Shown here: positions 33,613 through 42,243 of the stretch, piece by piece
How positions within the stretch are numbered: position 1 is the first letter of the stretch
Layout of the letters: every line of letters begins with the position of its first letter
From: an uncultured Oscillospiraceae bacterium
GTDB taxonomy: Bacteria; Bacillota; Clostridia; Oscillospirales; Oscillospiraceae
Assembly: GCA_934573735.1 (NCBI GenBank)
Contig: CAKTMC010000008.1
Coordinates: forward strand, 1 to 64,000
Direction: 5' to 3'
Length of the DNA stretch: 64,000 nt
Position numbers and translations under genes: made by a program
Notes under the pieces: generated by a model
Seen by the model: the letters and a program-made list of their open reading frames with translations, nothing else
Database searches by the model: none
Told to the model about the DNA's origin: nothing

Positions 33613-35121
33613 ATGGACCGCAGCAGCGGCGTCCTCATGGCCATGAGCAGCCTGCCCGGCAATTACGGCATAGGCAGCATGGGCAAAAATGCGTATAAAT
33701 TTGTTGATTTTCTCCGCGACTCCGGGCAAAAATACTGGCAGCTCCTGCCTCTCTGCCCGACGAGCTACGGCGACAGCCCCTATTTCTCCTTCTCGACCTT
33801 TGCCGGGAACCCCTATCTTATAGACCTTGACCTGCTTGTCAAGGATAAGCTCCTGAAAACGGCAGAGTTTGCGGATATAGACTGGGGCAGCGACCCGGCG
33901 CGGGTGGACTACGGCAAGATATACGAGCACCGCTTCGAGGTGCTGCGCATCGCCTATGGGCGCGGCAAAAAGAAATACGCCGCCGAGCTTGAAGCTTTCC
34001 GCCGCGAGAACGCATGGCTTGAAAACTATGCGCTGTTCATGGCGCTCAAGGCGCATTTCGGTATGCTGAGCTGGACGGAGTGGCCGGAGGCGGATATAAG
34101 AAAGCATGAGCCGGAGGCCGTCGAGAAATACAGCGAGGCTCTTGCAGACGAGATAGATTTTCAGGTTTTCATGCAGTTTACCTTCTTCCGTCAGTGGAAC
34201 GCACTGCGCGACTATGCGCATGAGCAGGGCGTGGAGTTTATCGGCGATGTGCCGATTTATGTCGCGCTCGACTCCGCCGACGTCTGGAGCGAGTCAGGCT
34301 TTTTCCAGCTTGACGAGGATAACGTCCCCGTCGAGGTCGCCGGCGTCCCGCCCGATGACTTCACCGCGGAGGGTCAGCTCTGGGGCAATCCCCTCTATGA
34401 CTGGGACGCGATGAAGGCGGACGGCTACGGCTGGTGGATACGCCGCATTGACGGGGCAAAAAAGCTTTATGATATTATCAGAATAGACCATTTCCGCGGC
34501 TTTGAGAGCTATTGGGCAGTGCCCTACGGCGATACGACCGCGAAGAACGGCCGCTGGCGTCCCGGCCCCGGCATGGATCTTGTCGGCGTGCTGCTCGGCT
34601 GGTTCCGTGACCTGCGCCTTATCGCGGAGGATCTGGGCTATACCACCCCCGAGGTCAGAAAGCTGCTGTCGGACTCCGGGCTTCCCGGCATGAAAATACT
34701 CATGTTCGCCTTTGACCCGCACGGCGAGTCGGACTATCTTCCGTACCGCTGTGAGCGCAACAGCGTCTGTTATGTCGGTACGCACGATAACGAGACGGTC
34801 AACGGCTGGCTCAAGGGTATCGGCAAGGCGGATAAGGAGTTTGCGAAGCGGTATATGCATATCACGGACGACGAGGGCTGGTGCTGGGGACTTATCCGCA
34901 CCGGCATGGGCACCGCGTCCGACCTGTTCGTGATGCAGATGCAGGATGTGCTGGAGCTTGGCGGCGAGTGCCGCATGAATACACCCGGCACGCAGTGCGG
35001 CAACTGGGTCTGGCGTATGCTGCCCGATGCGATCAACTCAAGGCTCACGAAAAAGCTTAGAAAATACACGGAGATTTTCCGCCGAACACAAACCTCACCC
35101 TCGGCAAAAAAATCTCTTTGA
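33613..35121 (+). CDS. malQ: 4-alpha-glucanotransferase (GH77)
   Basis: 502 residues, normal length. It transfers alpha-1,4-glucan chains between maltodextrins and releases glucose (amylomaltase). Family marks are RSSGVLMAMSSLPGNYGIGSMG at the start, IGDVPIYVALDSADVW, RIDHFRGFESYW with the catalytic Asp, RLIAEDLGYTTPEV with the acid/base Glu and VGTHDNETVNGW with the third carboxylate. I use ATG 33613, although a GTG at 33604 is in frame; ribosome-binding sequence is weak for both (AAAGCGAG). It lies at the end of the sugar ABC operon, which is the main evidence that the operon handles maltodextrins. Confidence 0.92.
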   Translation: MDRSSGVLMAMSSLPGNYGIGSMGKNAYKFVDFLRDSGQKYWQLLPLCPTSYGDSPYFSFSTFAGNPYLIDLDLLVKDKLLKTAEFADIDWGSDPARVDYGKIYEHRFEVLRIAYGRGKKKYAAELEAFRRENAWLENYALFMALKAHFGMLSWTEWPEADIRKHEPEAVEKYSEALADEIDFQVFMQFTFFRQWNALRDYAHEQGVEFIGDVPIYVALDSADVWSESGFFQLDEDNVPVEVAGVPPDDFTAEGQLWGNPLYDWDAMKADGYGWWIRRIDGAKKLYDIIRIDHFRGFESYWAVPYGDTTAKNGRWRPGPGMDLVGVLLGWFRDLRLIAEDLGYTTPEVRKLLSDSGLPGMKILMFAFDPHGESDYLPYRCERNSVCYVGTHDNETVNGWLKGIGKADKEFAKRYMHITDDEGWCWGLIRTGMGTASDLFVMQMQDVLELGGECRMNTPGTQCGNWVWRMLPDAINSRLTKKLRKYTEIFRRTQTSPSAKKSL

Positions 35122-35130
35122 CCCGGCAAG

Positions 35131-35186
35131 CTCCCCTGCGAAAGCAGGGGAGTTAAGCGCTCCGTATGCTTGCATACGGAGCGCTT
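35131..35186 (+). terminator. Two hairpins after malQ
   Basis: First stem CTCCCCTGC / GCAGGGGAG with GAAA loop (35131-35152); second stem AAGCGCTCCGTATG / CATACGGAGCGCTT (35155-35186) followed by AAAGCTTT. The second is the stronger structure. Confidence 0.65.
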
Positions 35187-35202
35187 AAAGCTTTATACGG
35201 TG

Positions 35203-35647
35203 TTATAATATTCTTCGCTGAACTGCAACAGCGCCTTTCACAGTATTTTTGCTCGATTTTTACCATCGCTTGATAAGGGCAGACACGCCTGACAGTGCGC
35301 CTTTTCGGCGCTTTTTACCCTTTTCGCCTTGGCGGTCGCCAGCCCGCCTGCATCTCAAAAAACAAAAATCACTCGAAAATCCATCGCCGTCAGGTGCGAA
35401 GCAGTTTTGCCGGAGCGGAAATGTGTTCAGACGAGAAAAGACCCGCAGGGAATACTGCCGTATTGTCAAGGGGCTTGACGAAGTATGAGCGCATTTCCTC
35501 CCGTCAAAACCGTGTTTGCCCTTGTCAAGCGATGGTATATATTTTTCATCAAAATTATTGATAAAATAACTACTATAGCATCAAAAGCTTGTAAATTCTG
35601 ATAGTGTACGTTATAATAAAATCAAATTAAGACTTGGAGGCTGCGTT
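35203..35647. other. Intergenic region without a gene
   Basis: The region 35240-35500 shows open frames in several phases with no start site, family resemblance or consistent codon use. AT content rises towards 35520-35640, where the promoter region of the GntR gene should lie. It could contain a further dispersed repeat, but no second copy is in this window. Confidence 0.4.
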
Positions 35648-36385
35648 ATGGATCAATACAGACTCAAGGAATATATTTCCGCAAACCCCGACGCAAAGCT
35701 GCGCGACCTTGTCACAAGGCTGCTTTACGATGATATCGTTGAGCTGCGCATCACTCCCGGCTCAAAGCTCAATGTCAACCAGATAGCCGCGTCTCTCGGC
35801 ATCTCACGAACTCCCGTTGCGGAGGCGATAATAAAGCTTACCGAGGTTGGCTTCGTCATCTCACATCCCGGTCAGAGCGGCAACTTTGTGCTCGACCTCA
35901 GCTTGCCCGATATGATAAATCTTTACCGCGTCCGCAGTGCCATCGAGTGCGAGGCGGCGGCGCTGTGCGCGCATACTGCCGACGACGCTACGGTGCGCGA
36001 GCTCGGCGCATTGGCCGACGCATTTAAGGAAAGCGTTCTGCGGCGCGATATCCGCGGCATGAAGGATACCGATATGCCCTTCCACCGTATGCTTATCGAC
36101 TCCTGCGGCAACCCCTATATCATCCAGAGCTATAACTATCTCTTGCCGAAGCTCACGATGTACCAGTCGTCGATGCTGGAGTTCATAGGGCGCAGCGGCA
36201 ATGAGAATAACCCATGGATGCCGAGCATGAGATATCATCATACGGCGGTCGTCTCCGCGATTCGTATGCGCCTGCCGGAGCTTGCGCGCAGCTCGATGGC
36301 GGATCATGTCGATGCGAGCCTGAATTTTACGACCCTGTCCGGCAACGGGGCAGACCCCTTTGCTATGCTTCGCAGCAAGAGATAA
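35648..36385 (+). CDS. GntR family regulator, FCD (FadR) type
   Basis: 245 residues. Winged helix at about 14-80 (LRDLVTRLLYDDIVELRITPGSKLNVNQIAASLGISRTPV), then a helical FCD effector domain with the metal-binding pattern of an Asp and several His (FHRML, YHHTAV, MADHVDASL). FCD regulators near hexuronate genes (UxuR, LgoR types) respond to hexuronate intermediates. GGAGG lies 7-11 nt before ATG. It is convergent with the four-gene minus-strand operon 40526-36583, so control of that operon is plausible but not shown by any site here. Confidence 0.85.
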   Translation: MDQYRLKEYISANPDAKLRDLVTRLLYDDIVELRITPGSKLNVNQIAASLGISRTPVAEAIIKLTEVGFVISHPGQSGNFVLDLSLPDMINLYRVRSAIECEAAALCAHTADDATVRELGALADAFKESVLRRDIRGMKDTDMPFHRMLIDSCGNPYIIQSYNYLLPKLTMYQSSMLEFIGRSGNENNPWMPSMRYHHTAVVSAIRMRLPELARSSMADHVDASLNFTTLSGNGADPFAMLRSKR

Positions 36386-36413
36386 GACTAGGTAATTGAA
36401 TTGGATATAATAA

Positions 36414-36438
36414 CGCCCTCTCGGATATTCTGAGAGGG
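36414..36438 (+). terminator. Terminator of the GntR gene
   Basis: Stem GCCCTCTC / GAGAGGGC with a 9-nt loop, followed by ATTTAAAA. Confidence 0.6.
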
Positions 36439-36441
36439 CAT

Positions 36442-36534
36442 TTAAAAACACTCCTGAGTGAGCTTGGATTGAACACAGGAGGGGACTTACCCATGCAATT
36501 CTATACTTTGCCGACAGCTTTGTCTGCGGTCTAA
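36442..36534 (-). repeat. Repeat E copy 2, partial, reverse orientation
   Basis: Read on the minus strand it matches the first two thirds of the E body: AGACAAAGCTGTCGGCAAAG, TATAGAATTGCATGGG, TTCAATCCAAGCT, CTCAGGAGTGTTTTT. The two 3' stems are missing. Its 5' end abuts the terminator hairpin of the alcohol dehydrogenase gene (36535-36567), the same placement and orientation relative to transcription as copies 1 and 3. Confidence 0.75.
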
Positions 36535-36567
36535 ACCCCTCTCTTGGCGAACAGCCGAGAGAGGGGT
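36535..36567 (-). terminator. Terminator hairpin of the minus-strand operon
   Basis: Stem ACCCCTCTCTTGG / CCGAGAGAGGGGT. On the minus strand it is followed by TTTAGACC, so the T-run is cut short where repeat E begins. Confidence 0.65.
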
Positions 36568-36582
36568 CAAGTTTATAATATA

Positions 36583-37611
36583 TTACTTTTCGGGGTCGAT
36601 GATTATCTTGCAGATATTCGTTCCGTCAAGCATCATCTGAACTGCCTTGTTTATCTCGCTGAGACCGAGGCGGTCGGTGACCATGCGGTCAAGACCCATC
36701 TCGCGCCAGTTGTCCTCAAGGAAGCGCACGCCCTGCTCAAAGTCCTCCTGACTGTACAGGCGGTTGCCGATGAGCTTTATCTCCTTGAAGGAGACCTTGC
36801 CGATGATGAAGGGATATGCGTCGCCGGAAAGGCCGAGACTCAGCAGCTTACCGCCGCAGCGGCAGAGGTCGGGCATCTGGAGTATGCAGGCGGGAGCGCC
36901 GGAGGTGTCGTACACGATGTCAAAGCCGTGTCCGCCGGTGACCTCGCGCATGAGCTCCATTGCGTCCGTCTCGGTGGGGTTTATCGTCTCGATGCCCATG
37001 GACTCGACAAACTTGCGGCGCGGCTCGTTTATCTCGGAGATGATGACACGCCCTGCGCCCGCGGCCTTTGCAAACACCGCGATGTAGAGACCGACGGTAG
37101 CGCCGCCGGAGATAAATATCGTGTCGCCCTTCTCTATCCGGGAGTTTACCATGATGTGCTGACCGACGGCAAAGGGTTCGCCGAGGATGGCAACATCGTC
37201 GGGAATATCCTCATCGAGCGCGACAAGCTTGTCAACGCCGACCTTGGTGTATTCGGCAAAGCCGCCGTCAACATGGATGCCGAGAAGCTTCAGGTTCTCG
37301 CAGACCCAAGGAAGCCCGCGCTCGCAGGCGGCGCAGTGTCCGCAGGAGATGATGGGGTTCATGAGCACGCGCTGACCGAGCTTGAACTTGCCCTCGTAGC
37401 CCTCGGGCAGGCTCTCGATGGTGCCGAGTATTTCATGGCTGAGGACGGTGGGAACGGTGGCGGTCATGTGCTTGCCGCGGTAAACGGTGATATCGGAGCC
37501 GCATACGCCCGCGAGCTTGACCTTGATAAGCGCCTCATTCTCGTTCGGGACGGGAACGGGGATATCGCAGAGCTCGAGATCGAGCCAATTCTTTAATACT
37601 GCTGCCTTCAT
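36583..37611 (-). CDS. Zinc-dependent alcohol dehydrogenase
   Basis: 342 residues, medium-chain dehydrogenase. Landmarks are CGSDITVYRGKH near residue 37, with the catalytic zinc Cys, GHCAACERG with the structural-zinc cysteines at about 95-105, and a Rossmann motif GGATVGLYIAVFAKAAG at about 170-185. It resembles sorbitol/L-idonate/L-galactonate dehydrogenases that oxidise sugar acids or polyols. It is the last gene of the operon eda-kdgK-SDR-ADH and lies 12 bp after the SDR gene. It probably reduces or oxidises a hexuronate-derived sugar acid. Exact substrate unknown. Confidence 0.85.
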   Translation of the reverse strand: MKAAVLKNWLDLELCDIPVPVPNENEALIKVKLAGVCGSDITVYRGKHMTATVPTVLSHEILGTIESLPEGYEGKFKLGQRVLMNPIISCGHCAACERGLPWVCENLKLLGIHVDGGFAEYTKVGVDKLVALDEDIPDDVAILGEPFAVGQHIMVNSRIEKGDTIFISGGATVGLYIAVFAKAAGAGRVIISEINEPRRKFVESMGIETINPTETDAMELMREVTGGHGFDIVYDTSGAPACILQMPDLCRCGGKLLSLGLSGDAYPFIIGKVSFKEIKLIGNRLYSQEDFEQGVRFLEDNWREMGLDRMVTDRLGLSEINKAVQMMLDGTNICKIIIDPEK

Positions 37612-37623
37612 GCCGCTGTGACC

Positions 37624-38424
37624 TCAGGGCTGCTTGCCGATGTAAGCAAGGATGCCGCCGTCAACATAGAGGACGTGACCGTTGACAAAGTCGGAGGCGT
37701 CGGAGGCGAGGAACACGGCAGGACCCATAAGATCCTCGGTGGTGCCCCAGCGGGCTGCGGGAGTCTTGGCGACGATGAACTGGTCGAAGGGATGACGGCT
37801 GCCGTCGGGCTGACGCTCACGCAGAGGAGCGGTCTGCGGGGTAGCAATGTAGCCGGGTCCGATGCCGTTGCACTGGATGTTGTACTCGCCGTACTCGGAG
37901 CAGATGTTGCGGGTGAGCATCTTCAGACCGCCCTTTGCAGCGGCGTAGGCGGAGACGGTCTCACGGCCGAGCTCGCTCATCATGGAGCAGATGTTGATTA
38001 TCTTGCCGTGACCCTTCTTGATCATGCCGGGGATGACTGCCTTGGAGACGATGTAGGGGGCGACGAGGTCGATATCGACGACCTGACGGAAGTCCTTTGC
38101 CTCCATCTCGAGCATGGGAACGCGCTTGATGATGCCGGCGTTGTTGACGAGAATGTCAATGGTGCCGAGGTCGCGCTCGATGTCGGAAACCATCTTGACA
38201 ACGTCCTCTTCGTCGGTAACGTCGCAGTAGTAGCCCTTAGCGTCGATGCCCTTCTCGGCATATGCCTTGAGAGCCTCCTCCATGTGCTTCTCGCCGCGGC
38301 AGTTAAAGGCTATCTTAGCGCCGCAGTTTGCGTATGCCTCGGCTATAGCAAAGCCGATGCCGTAGGCTGCGCCGGTGATAAGTGCAACCTTGCCCTCGAG
38401 GGAAAACTGCTTCATCATATCCAT
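37624..38424 (-). CDS. SDR oxidoreductase, gluconate 5-dehydrogenase-like
   Basis: 266 residues. Short-chain dehydrogenase with TGAAYGIG (about 18-25), NNAG (about 95-98), catalytic Ser (CSMMSELGRE), YAAAKGG (Tyr-Lys) and GPGYIATPQTAPLRE. The long C-terminal loop PDGSRHPFDQFIVAKTPAARWG is typical of gluconate 5-dehydrogenase (IdnO-like) and KduD-like enzymes, which reduce 5-keto-gluconate or 2,5-diketo-3-deoxygluconate. With kduI in the neighbouring operon, the KduD step (DKII to KDG) is the best fit. GGAG lies close upstream. Second last gene of the operon. Confidence 0.85.
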   Translation of the reverse strand: MDMMKQFSLEGKVALITGAAYGIGFAIAEAYANCGAKIAFNCRGEKHMEEALKAYAEKGIDAKGYYCDVTDEEDVVKMVSDIERDLGTIDILVNNAGIIKRVPMLEMEAKDFRQVVDIDLVAPYIVSKAVIPGMIKKGHGKIINICSMMSELGRETVSAYAAAKGGLKMLTRNICSEYGEYNIQCNGIGPGYIATPQTAPLRERQPDGSRHPFDQFIVAKTPAARWGTTEDLMGPAVFLASDASDFVNGHVLYVDGGILAYIGKQP

Positions 38425-38530
38425 AATAATTATCTCCTTTTAAATTATCTGTGCCCTTTTAACGGGGCAAATATATTATACGGGAAAACCGCCCGCGCAC
38501 GGAAATCGGCAGACGGCTTTCGAGGCTTGA

Positions 38531-39556
38531 TTATCTCTGGACTCTGCCGGTGCCGTCGCCGCCCATGAGCTTTTCAACGTCGGAAACGCCCACGCGGTTG
38601 AAGTCGCCGAGGATGCTGTGCTTGAGGCAGGAGGCCGCGACTGCAAACTCAAGTGCGGACTGCTTGCTCTCGTAGTTATTCAGACCGTAGATAAGGCCGC
38701 CCGCGAAGCTGTCGCCGCCGCCGACGCGGTCAACGATGTCGCGGATCTCGTAGTGCTTGGACTCGTAGAAGGTCTCGCCGTCATTGAGGCAGGCTGCCCA
38801 GCCGTTCCAGTCGGCGCTCTTGCTCTCACGCAGGGTGATGGCTATCATCTTCATGTTGGGGTACTGAGCAAGGACCTTGTCGCCGAGAGCCTTGTACTTG
38901 CTGCGGTCAAGCTCGCCGGACTCGACATCGACGTCAACGCTTATCTCGAGGGACTTCTGAACGTCCTCCTCGTTTGCGATGGCAACATCGACGTAGTTTG
39001 CTATCTCACGCATGACCTCGGCAGCGCGAACGCCGTACTTCCAGAGGTTCTTGCGGTAGTTGAGGTCGCAGGAAACGGTGATGCCGCGCTTCTTTGCTTC
39101 CTTGACGGACTCGAGGGAGAGCTCCTTGGCGCTCTCGGAGATCGCCGGGGTGATGCCGGTGATGTGGAACCAGTCAACGCCCTCAAAGGCCTTGTCCCAG
39201 TCGATATCGCCGGGCTTTGCCATGGCGATGGAGGAATACTCGCGGTCATAGACGACCTTGCTCGGGAGCTGGTTTGCGCCCGGCTCAAGGAAGTAGATGC
39301 CCATACGGCCTGCGCCGCGGATGATACGGCTCACATCAACGCCGAACTTGCGCAGATCCTTGACGCACTCGTCGGCAATGGCGTTTTTCGGCAGCAGGGT
39401 CAGGAAGCTGACGTCCATGCCGTAGTTTGCAAGAGAGACCGCAACGTTTGCCTCGCCGCCGCCGAAAGTGGCCTCGAGCATCGGGGTCTGGAAGAAGCGC
39501 TCCTGTCCGGGAGCCTTGAGTCTGAGCATTATTTCGCCGAAAGTAAGAACCTTCAT
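38531..39556 (-). CDS. kdgK: 2-keto-3-deoxygluconate kinase
   Basis: 341 residues, PfkB/ribokinase family. It phosphorylates KDG to KDPG. N-terminal FGEIMLRLKAPG and GGEANVAVSLANYG, and the catalytic DRVGGGDSFAGGLIYGL motif near residue 280 (anion hole GGGDSF and the catalytic Asp). It is followed 106 bp later by the SDR gene and preceded 17 bp by eda, so the two steps of the KDG-KDPG route are coupled. The start has AGGAGG 8-13 nt upstream on the minus strand. Confidence 0.92.
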   Translation of the reverse strand: MKVLTFGEIMLRLKAPGQERFFQTPMLEATFGGGEANVAVSLANYGMDVSFLTLLPKNAIADECVKDLRKFGVDVSRIIRGAGRMGIYFLEPGANQLPSKVVYDREYSSIAMAKPGDIDWDKAFEGVDWFHITGITPAISESAKELSLESVKEAKKRGITVSCDLNYRKNLWKYGVRAAEVMREIANYVDVAIANEEDVQKSLEISVDVDVESGELDRSKYKALGDKVLAQYPNMKMIAITLRESKSADWNGWAACLNDGETFYESKHYEIRDIVDRVGGGDSFAGGLIYGLNNYESKQSALEFAVAASCLKHSILGDFNRVGVSDVEKLMGGDGTGRVQR

Positions 39557-39572
39557 TAGATTATCCTCCTAT

Positions 39573-40526
39573 TTATTTCTGAAGAAGATGCACGGCAAAG
39601 CCGCCGATCTCGTTTTTGAAGTAAACAGCCTTGACGTTCTCCTTGTCCTTGACGGAGTCCCAGTCAAGCTCGTAGCCGCGGCGCTCCATCTCGGCGATCG
39701 CCGGGGTCATCTTGTTGGTGCGGATGGCGATATGACCGTTTGCGCCCTTGAACATGGTCTTCATGACCTCAACGCCGGTGGAGGCGAAGTTGGAGGAGTT
39801 GCCCTGCTTGATGCTGAAATCAAAGGCATTGTTGAAGGCGTTGCAGACCTCCATTGCGCAGTCGCCGCTCGGGGTGTTGATGCCGACATGGGCGACCTCG
39901 AAGCCGAGGAGGCTCTTTCTTGCGTCCTTGCACAGTGCGGTTATCTTTTCAAAGTTGCCTGCCGCGATATCGGCCTTGGGGCATATCCAGCTTCCGCCGA
40001 CAGCGTGGACAACGGGAGAGGAGATGAACTCGGCCAGATTCTGCGCGTTTACGCCGCCGGTCGGGATGAACTTAACGCCGCCGAAGGGACCCGCCAGCGC
40101 CTTGAGTGCGCCGAGACCGCCGTAGACGTTTGCGGGGAAGAACTTGAGAACCTTGAGATTGTGCTTGAGAGCCATCATAATCTCGGTCGGGGTCACGCAG
40201 CCCGGAGTGATGGCTACGCCGTTATCGCAGCACCAGGAGACAACCTCTTCGTCATAGCCGGGGGCGACGATGAACTTTGCGCCGCACTCGACGGCGAGCT
40301 TGCACTGATCGAGAGTGACGACGGTGCCTGCGCCTACGAGCATCTCGGGGCATTCCTGGGCGACCGCCTTAATGGAGTCGGCAGCGGCGGCGGTGCGGAA
40401 GGTGATCTCCATAACGTCGATACCGCCGGCGAGCATGGCCTTTGCGGTGGGGACGGCATCCTTAGCGTCCTCAAGGACAACCACGGGGACTACGCCGGAC
40501 TGAGCCAGTCTTTTTAATACATCCAT
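39573..40526 (-). CDS. eda: KDPG aldolase fused to a VOC-like domain
   Basis: 317 residues. Residues 1-205 form the KDPG/KHG aldolase: EITFRT, GAGTVVT, the Schiff-base Lys in LKFFPANVYGG and TGGV. It cleaves KDPG to pyruvate and glyceraldehyde 3-phosphate. The remaining about 105 residues (LLGFEVAHVGINTPSGD, then GANGHIAIRTNKM and VKAVYFKNEIGGFAVHLLQK) have the pattern of a glyoxalase/VOC domain. Single-domain Eda is about 210 residues, so this is a fusion. It is the first gene of the operon, with GGAGG before ATG, and lies 88 bp from a LacI-type operator at 40614-40627. Confidence 0.92.
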   Translation of the reverse strand: MDVLKRLAQSGVVPVVVLEDAKDAVPTAKAMLAGGIDVMEITFRTAAAADSIKAVAQECPEMLVGAGTVVTLDQCKLAVECGAKFIVAPGYDEEVVSWCCDNGVAITPGCVTPTEIMMALKHNLKVLKFFPANVYGGLGALKALAGPFGGVKFIPTGGVNAQNLAEFISSPVVHAVGGSWICPKADIAAGNFEKITALCKDARKSLLGFEVAHVGINTPSGDCAMEVCNAFNNAFDFSIKQGNSSNFASTGVEVMKTMFKGANGHIAIRTNKMTPAIAEMERRGYELDWDSVKDKENVKAVYFKNEIGGFAVHLLQK

Positions 40527-40613
40527 TTTTCGTTCCTCCTGTAATGATTGTTATTGCTTTTTTTAGGGAAGTACAATATAATACTTGCACGGATACGTTG
40601 ATATTGCCGGATT

Positions 40614-40627
40614 GTAAACCGGTTTAC
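40614..40627. promoter_or_regulatory. Palindromic LacI-type operator
   Basis: Perfect 14-bp palindrome GTAAACCGGTTTAC between divergent eda (minus) and the hypothetical gene at 40640 (plus). The same AACCGGTT core occurs at 45387-45394 and 46536-46543, near the dctP operon and the LacI gene. Confidence 0.75.
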
Positions 40628-40639
40628 GAGGTGCAGTAT

Positions 40640-41314
40640 ATGAACAATGAAATAGTTTTGCAGCAGGTGCTCAAGAGCTTTCAGGACTCCGCCATACGCG
40701 ACAGGAGCTATTATCCCGAGTTTCGCCGCCGGTGGGAGGCTCTGCTGCGCCGCGCCGCCGAGAGCGGAGAGGCATATTTTGATATAGAGTCGGACTCCGT
40801 TTTCTCCGTTGAGCACAGCTTTGCGGGCATCGAGACGGTATTTCACTTTGACCAGCTCAAAATCGCCGACTGGTACCGGCAGGAGCTCGGTCAGAAGAAG
40901 CACATCGTCTTTAAGCCTCAAAAGCTCAAGCACGACAGCAGAGGACTGCGCTACCATGAGTATGTATGCAGCTACTCGCCCGATGCGCCGGAGCCCATGC
41001 TCAACGAGGAAAACCGGAACATTATCGCCGCTGCAATGCCGGAGCTTCCGGCGCGGCTTCAGATAGTCTACGGGAACAAGTGGGTCGATGGGCGCTTTAA
41101 CGCATTTTTGAAATCGCGGCTCTCGGTATTCCTGATAAACACCGATTACGTCCCCGCGTTTCTTGCAACGCCCTTCGAGCTTTGCCTGTATCTCTTCCTC
41201 ATGGACTACTGCATCATAAAAGAGAACTATACGAAGGTCAAGGACGAGGAGCTAAAGCAGTTTCTGCATATCTTCAAGACCTCGCCGATGCTGAAAATCA
41301 AGGGGCTGCTGTAA
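40640..41314 (+). CDS. Hypothetical protein, 224 residues
   Basis: Soluble, no signal peptide, mixed alpha/beta. Not a family I recognise. The start at 40640 is chosen because GAGGTG lies 8-13 nt upstream and the operator at 40614-40627 must lie in front; an in-frame ATG at 40544 would put the operator inside the gene. Notable stretches are DIESDSVFSVEHSFAGIETVFHF, FKPQKLKHDSRGLRYHEY and a C-terminal LCLYLFLMDYCIIKENY. It is transcribed away from eda and probably shares the regulator, so a role linked to sugar acid use is possible. Confidence 0.7.
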   Translation: MNNEIVLQQVLKSFQDSAIRDRSYYPEFRRRWEALLRRAAESGEAYFDIESDSVFSVEHSFAGIETVFHFDQLKIADWYRQELGQKKHIVFKPQKLKHDSRGLRYHEYVCSYSPDAPEPMLNEENRNIIAAAMPELPARLQIVYGNKWVDGRFNAFLKSRLSVFLINTDYVPAFLATPFELCLYLFLMDYCIIKENYTKVKDEELKQFLHIFKTSPMLKIKGLL

Positions 41315-41351
41315 CGGCTTATAATAGCCTGAATACGCTTGGATTTTGCTT

Positions 41352-41384
41352 CACCCTCCCTTATGCGGGAGGGTGTATTTTTTT
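41352..41384 (+). terminator. Intrinsic terminator of the 40640 gene
   Basis: Stem CACCCTCCC / GGGAGGGTG followed by TATTTTTTT, touching the kduI stop. Confidence 0.85.
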
Positions 41385-42225
41385 ATCTGAGCTCGTTTAC
41401 GCCGAAGGTGTCCATGTCGTCAAAGTCCTGATTTTCTCCGCCCATTGCCCATATAAAGGTATAGTTGGAGGAGCCGCAGCCGGCATGAATGGACCAGGAC
41501 GGGGAGATGACCGCGTCAAAGTTCTGCATGACGATGTGGCGGGTCTGCTGGGGCTGACCCATGAGATGCATGACTATGCCGCCCTCGGGGAGATTGAAGT
41601 AGGTGTAGACCTCCATTCTGCGCTCGTGGGTGTGAGGCGGGACGGAGTTCCAGACGCTGCCGGGAGCAAGCTGGGTAAGACCCATGGAAAGCTGGCAGGT
41701 CTCAAGCACGTCGGGGTGGATGAACTGGTTGATAACGCGCTCGTTTGCGTTTTCTCTGCTGCCGCAGGGGCGCTTGTTTGCGTCCTTGATGGAGATGAAG
41801 GTGGTCTTGCAGTCTCTGTGCGCGGGAGCGGAGACGAGGTAGAAGCGTGCGGGGTTTTCCTTATCGTTGCTGCCGAATACGACGCTCCTGGTGCTGCGGG
41901 AGATGTACAGGCAGTCCTCAAAGTCCAGCTCGTACTTTACGCCGTCAGCCTCTATCCAGCCTGCGCCGCCGAGGTTGAATACACCGGCCTCACGGCGCTC
42001 AAGGAAGAACTTCGTGCCGAAGTTTGCCCAGACGTCGATGCCCTTATCTATGGGCAGAGCCTCGTTTACGGGCATGATGCCGAGCACGACCATGCGGTCA
42101 ACATGGGAATAAACGGTCTGCACGGTGTCAGGCTGATAGAGGTTCTCTATAAGGAACTCTTTTCTCAGCTCCTCCGTGGTATAACGCTTTACGTCTTCGG
42201 GATTTGCGGAATAGCGGATATCCAT
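41383..42225 (-). CDS. kduI: 5-keto-4-deoxyuronate isomerase
   Basis: 280 residues, normal length. It converts 5-keto-4-deoxyuronate (DKI), made from pectin- or uronide-derived unsaturated uronates, into 2,5-diketo-3-deoxygluconate (DKII). Cupin zinc ligands are visible in PPHTHERRMEVYTYF (two His and Glu) and WSIHAG (third His). N-terminal YSANPEDVKRYTTEELRKEFL matches the family. It is the fourth gene after dctP-dctQ-dctM and lies 19 bp after dctM, so import and first catabolic step are coexpressed. GGAGG precedes the start on the minus strand. Confidence 0.95.
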   Translation of the reverse strand: MDIRYSANPEDVKRYTTEELRKEFLIENLYQPDTVQTVYSHVDRMVVLGIMPVNEALPIDKGIDVWANFGTKFFLERREAGVFNLGGAGWIEADGVKYELDFEDCLYISRSTRSVVFGSNDKENPARFYLVSAPAHRDCKTTFISIKDANKRPCGSRENANERVINQFIHPDVLETCQLSMGLTQLAPGSVWNSVPPHTHERRMEVYTYFNLPEGGIVMHLMGQPQQTRHIVMQNFDAVISPSWSIHAGCGSSNYTFIWAMGGENQDFDDMDTFGVNELR

Positions 42226-42243
42226 TTTGTTTCCTCCTGAATA

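Noticed and set aside
35260..35488. Open frames on both strands in the gap after malQ
   Set aside because: Both strands are open at the same place, none has a start site, and no family resemblance is seen; it is more likely a repeat or non-coding DNA.
40614..40627. CcpA cre site
   Set aside because: The centre is CCGG and the site is two bases longer than cre, and matching sites occur at the local LacI gene.
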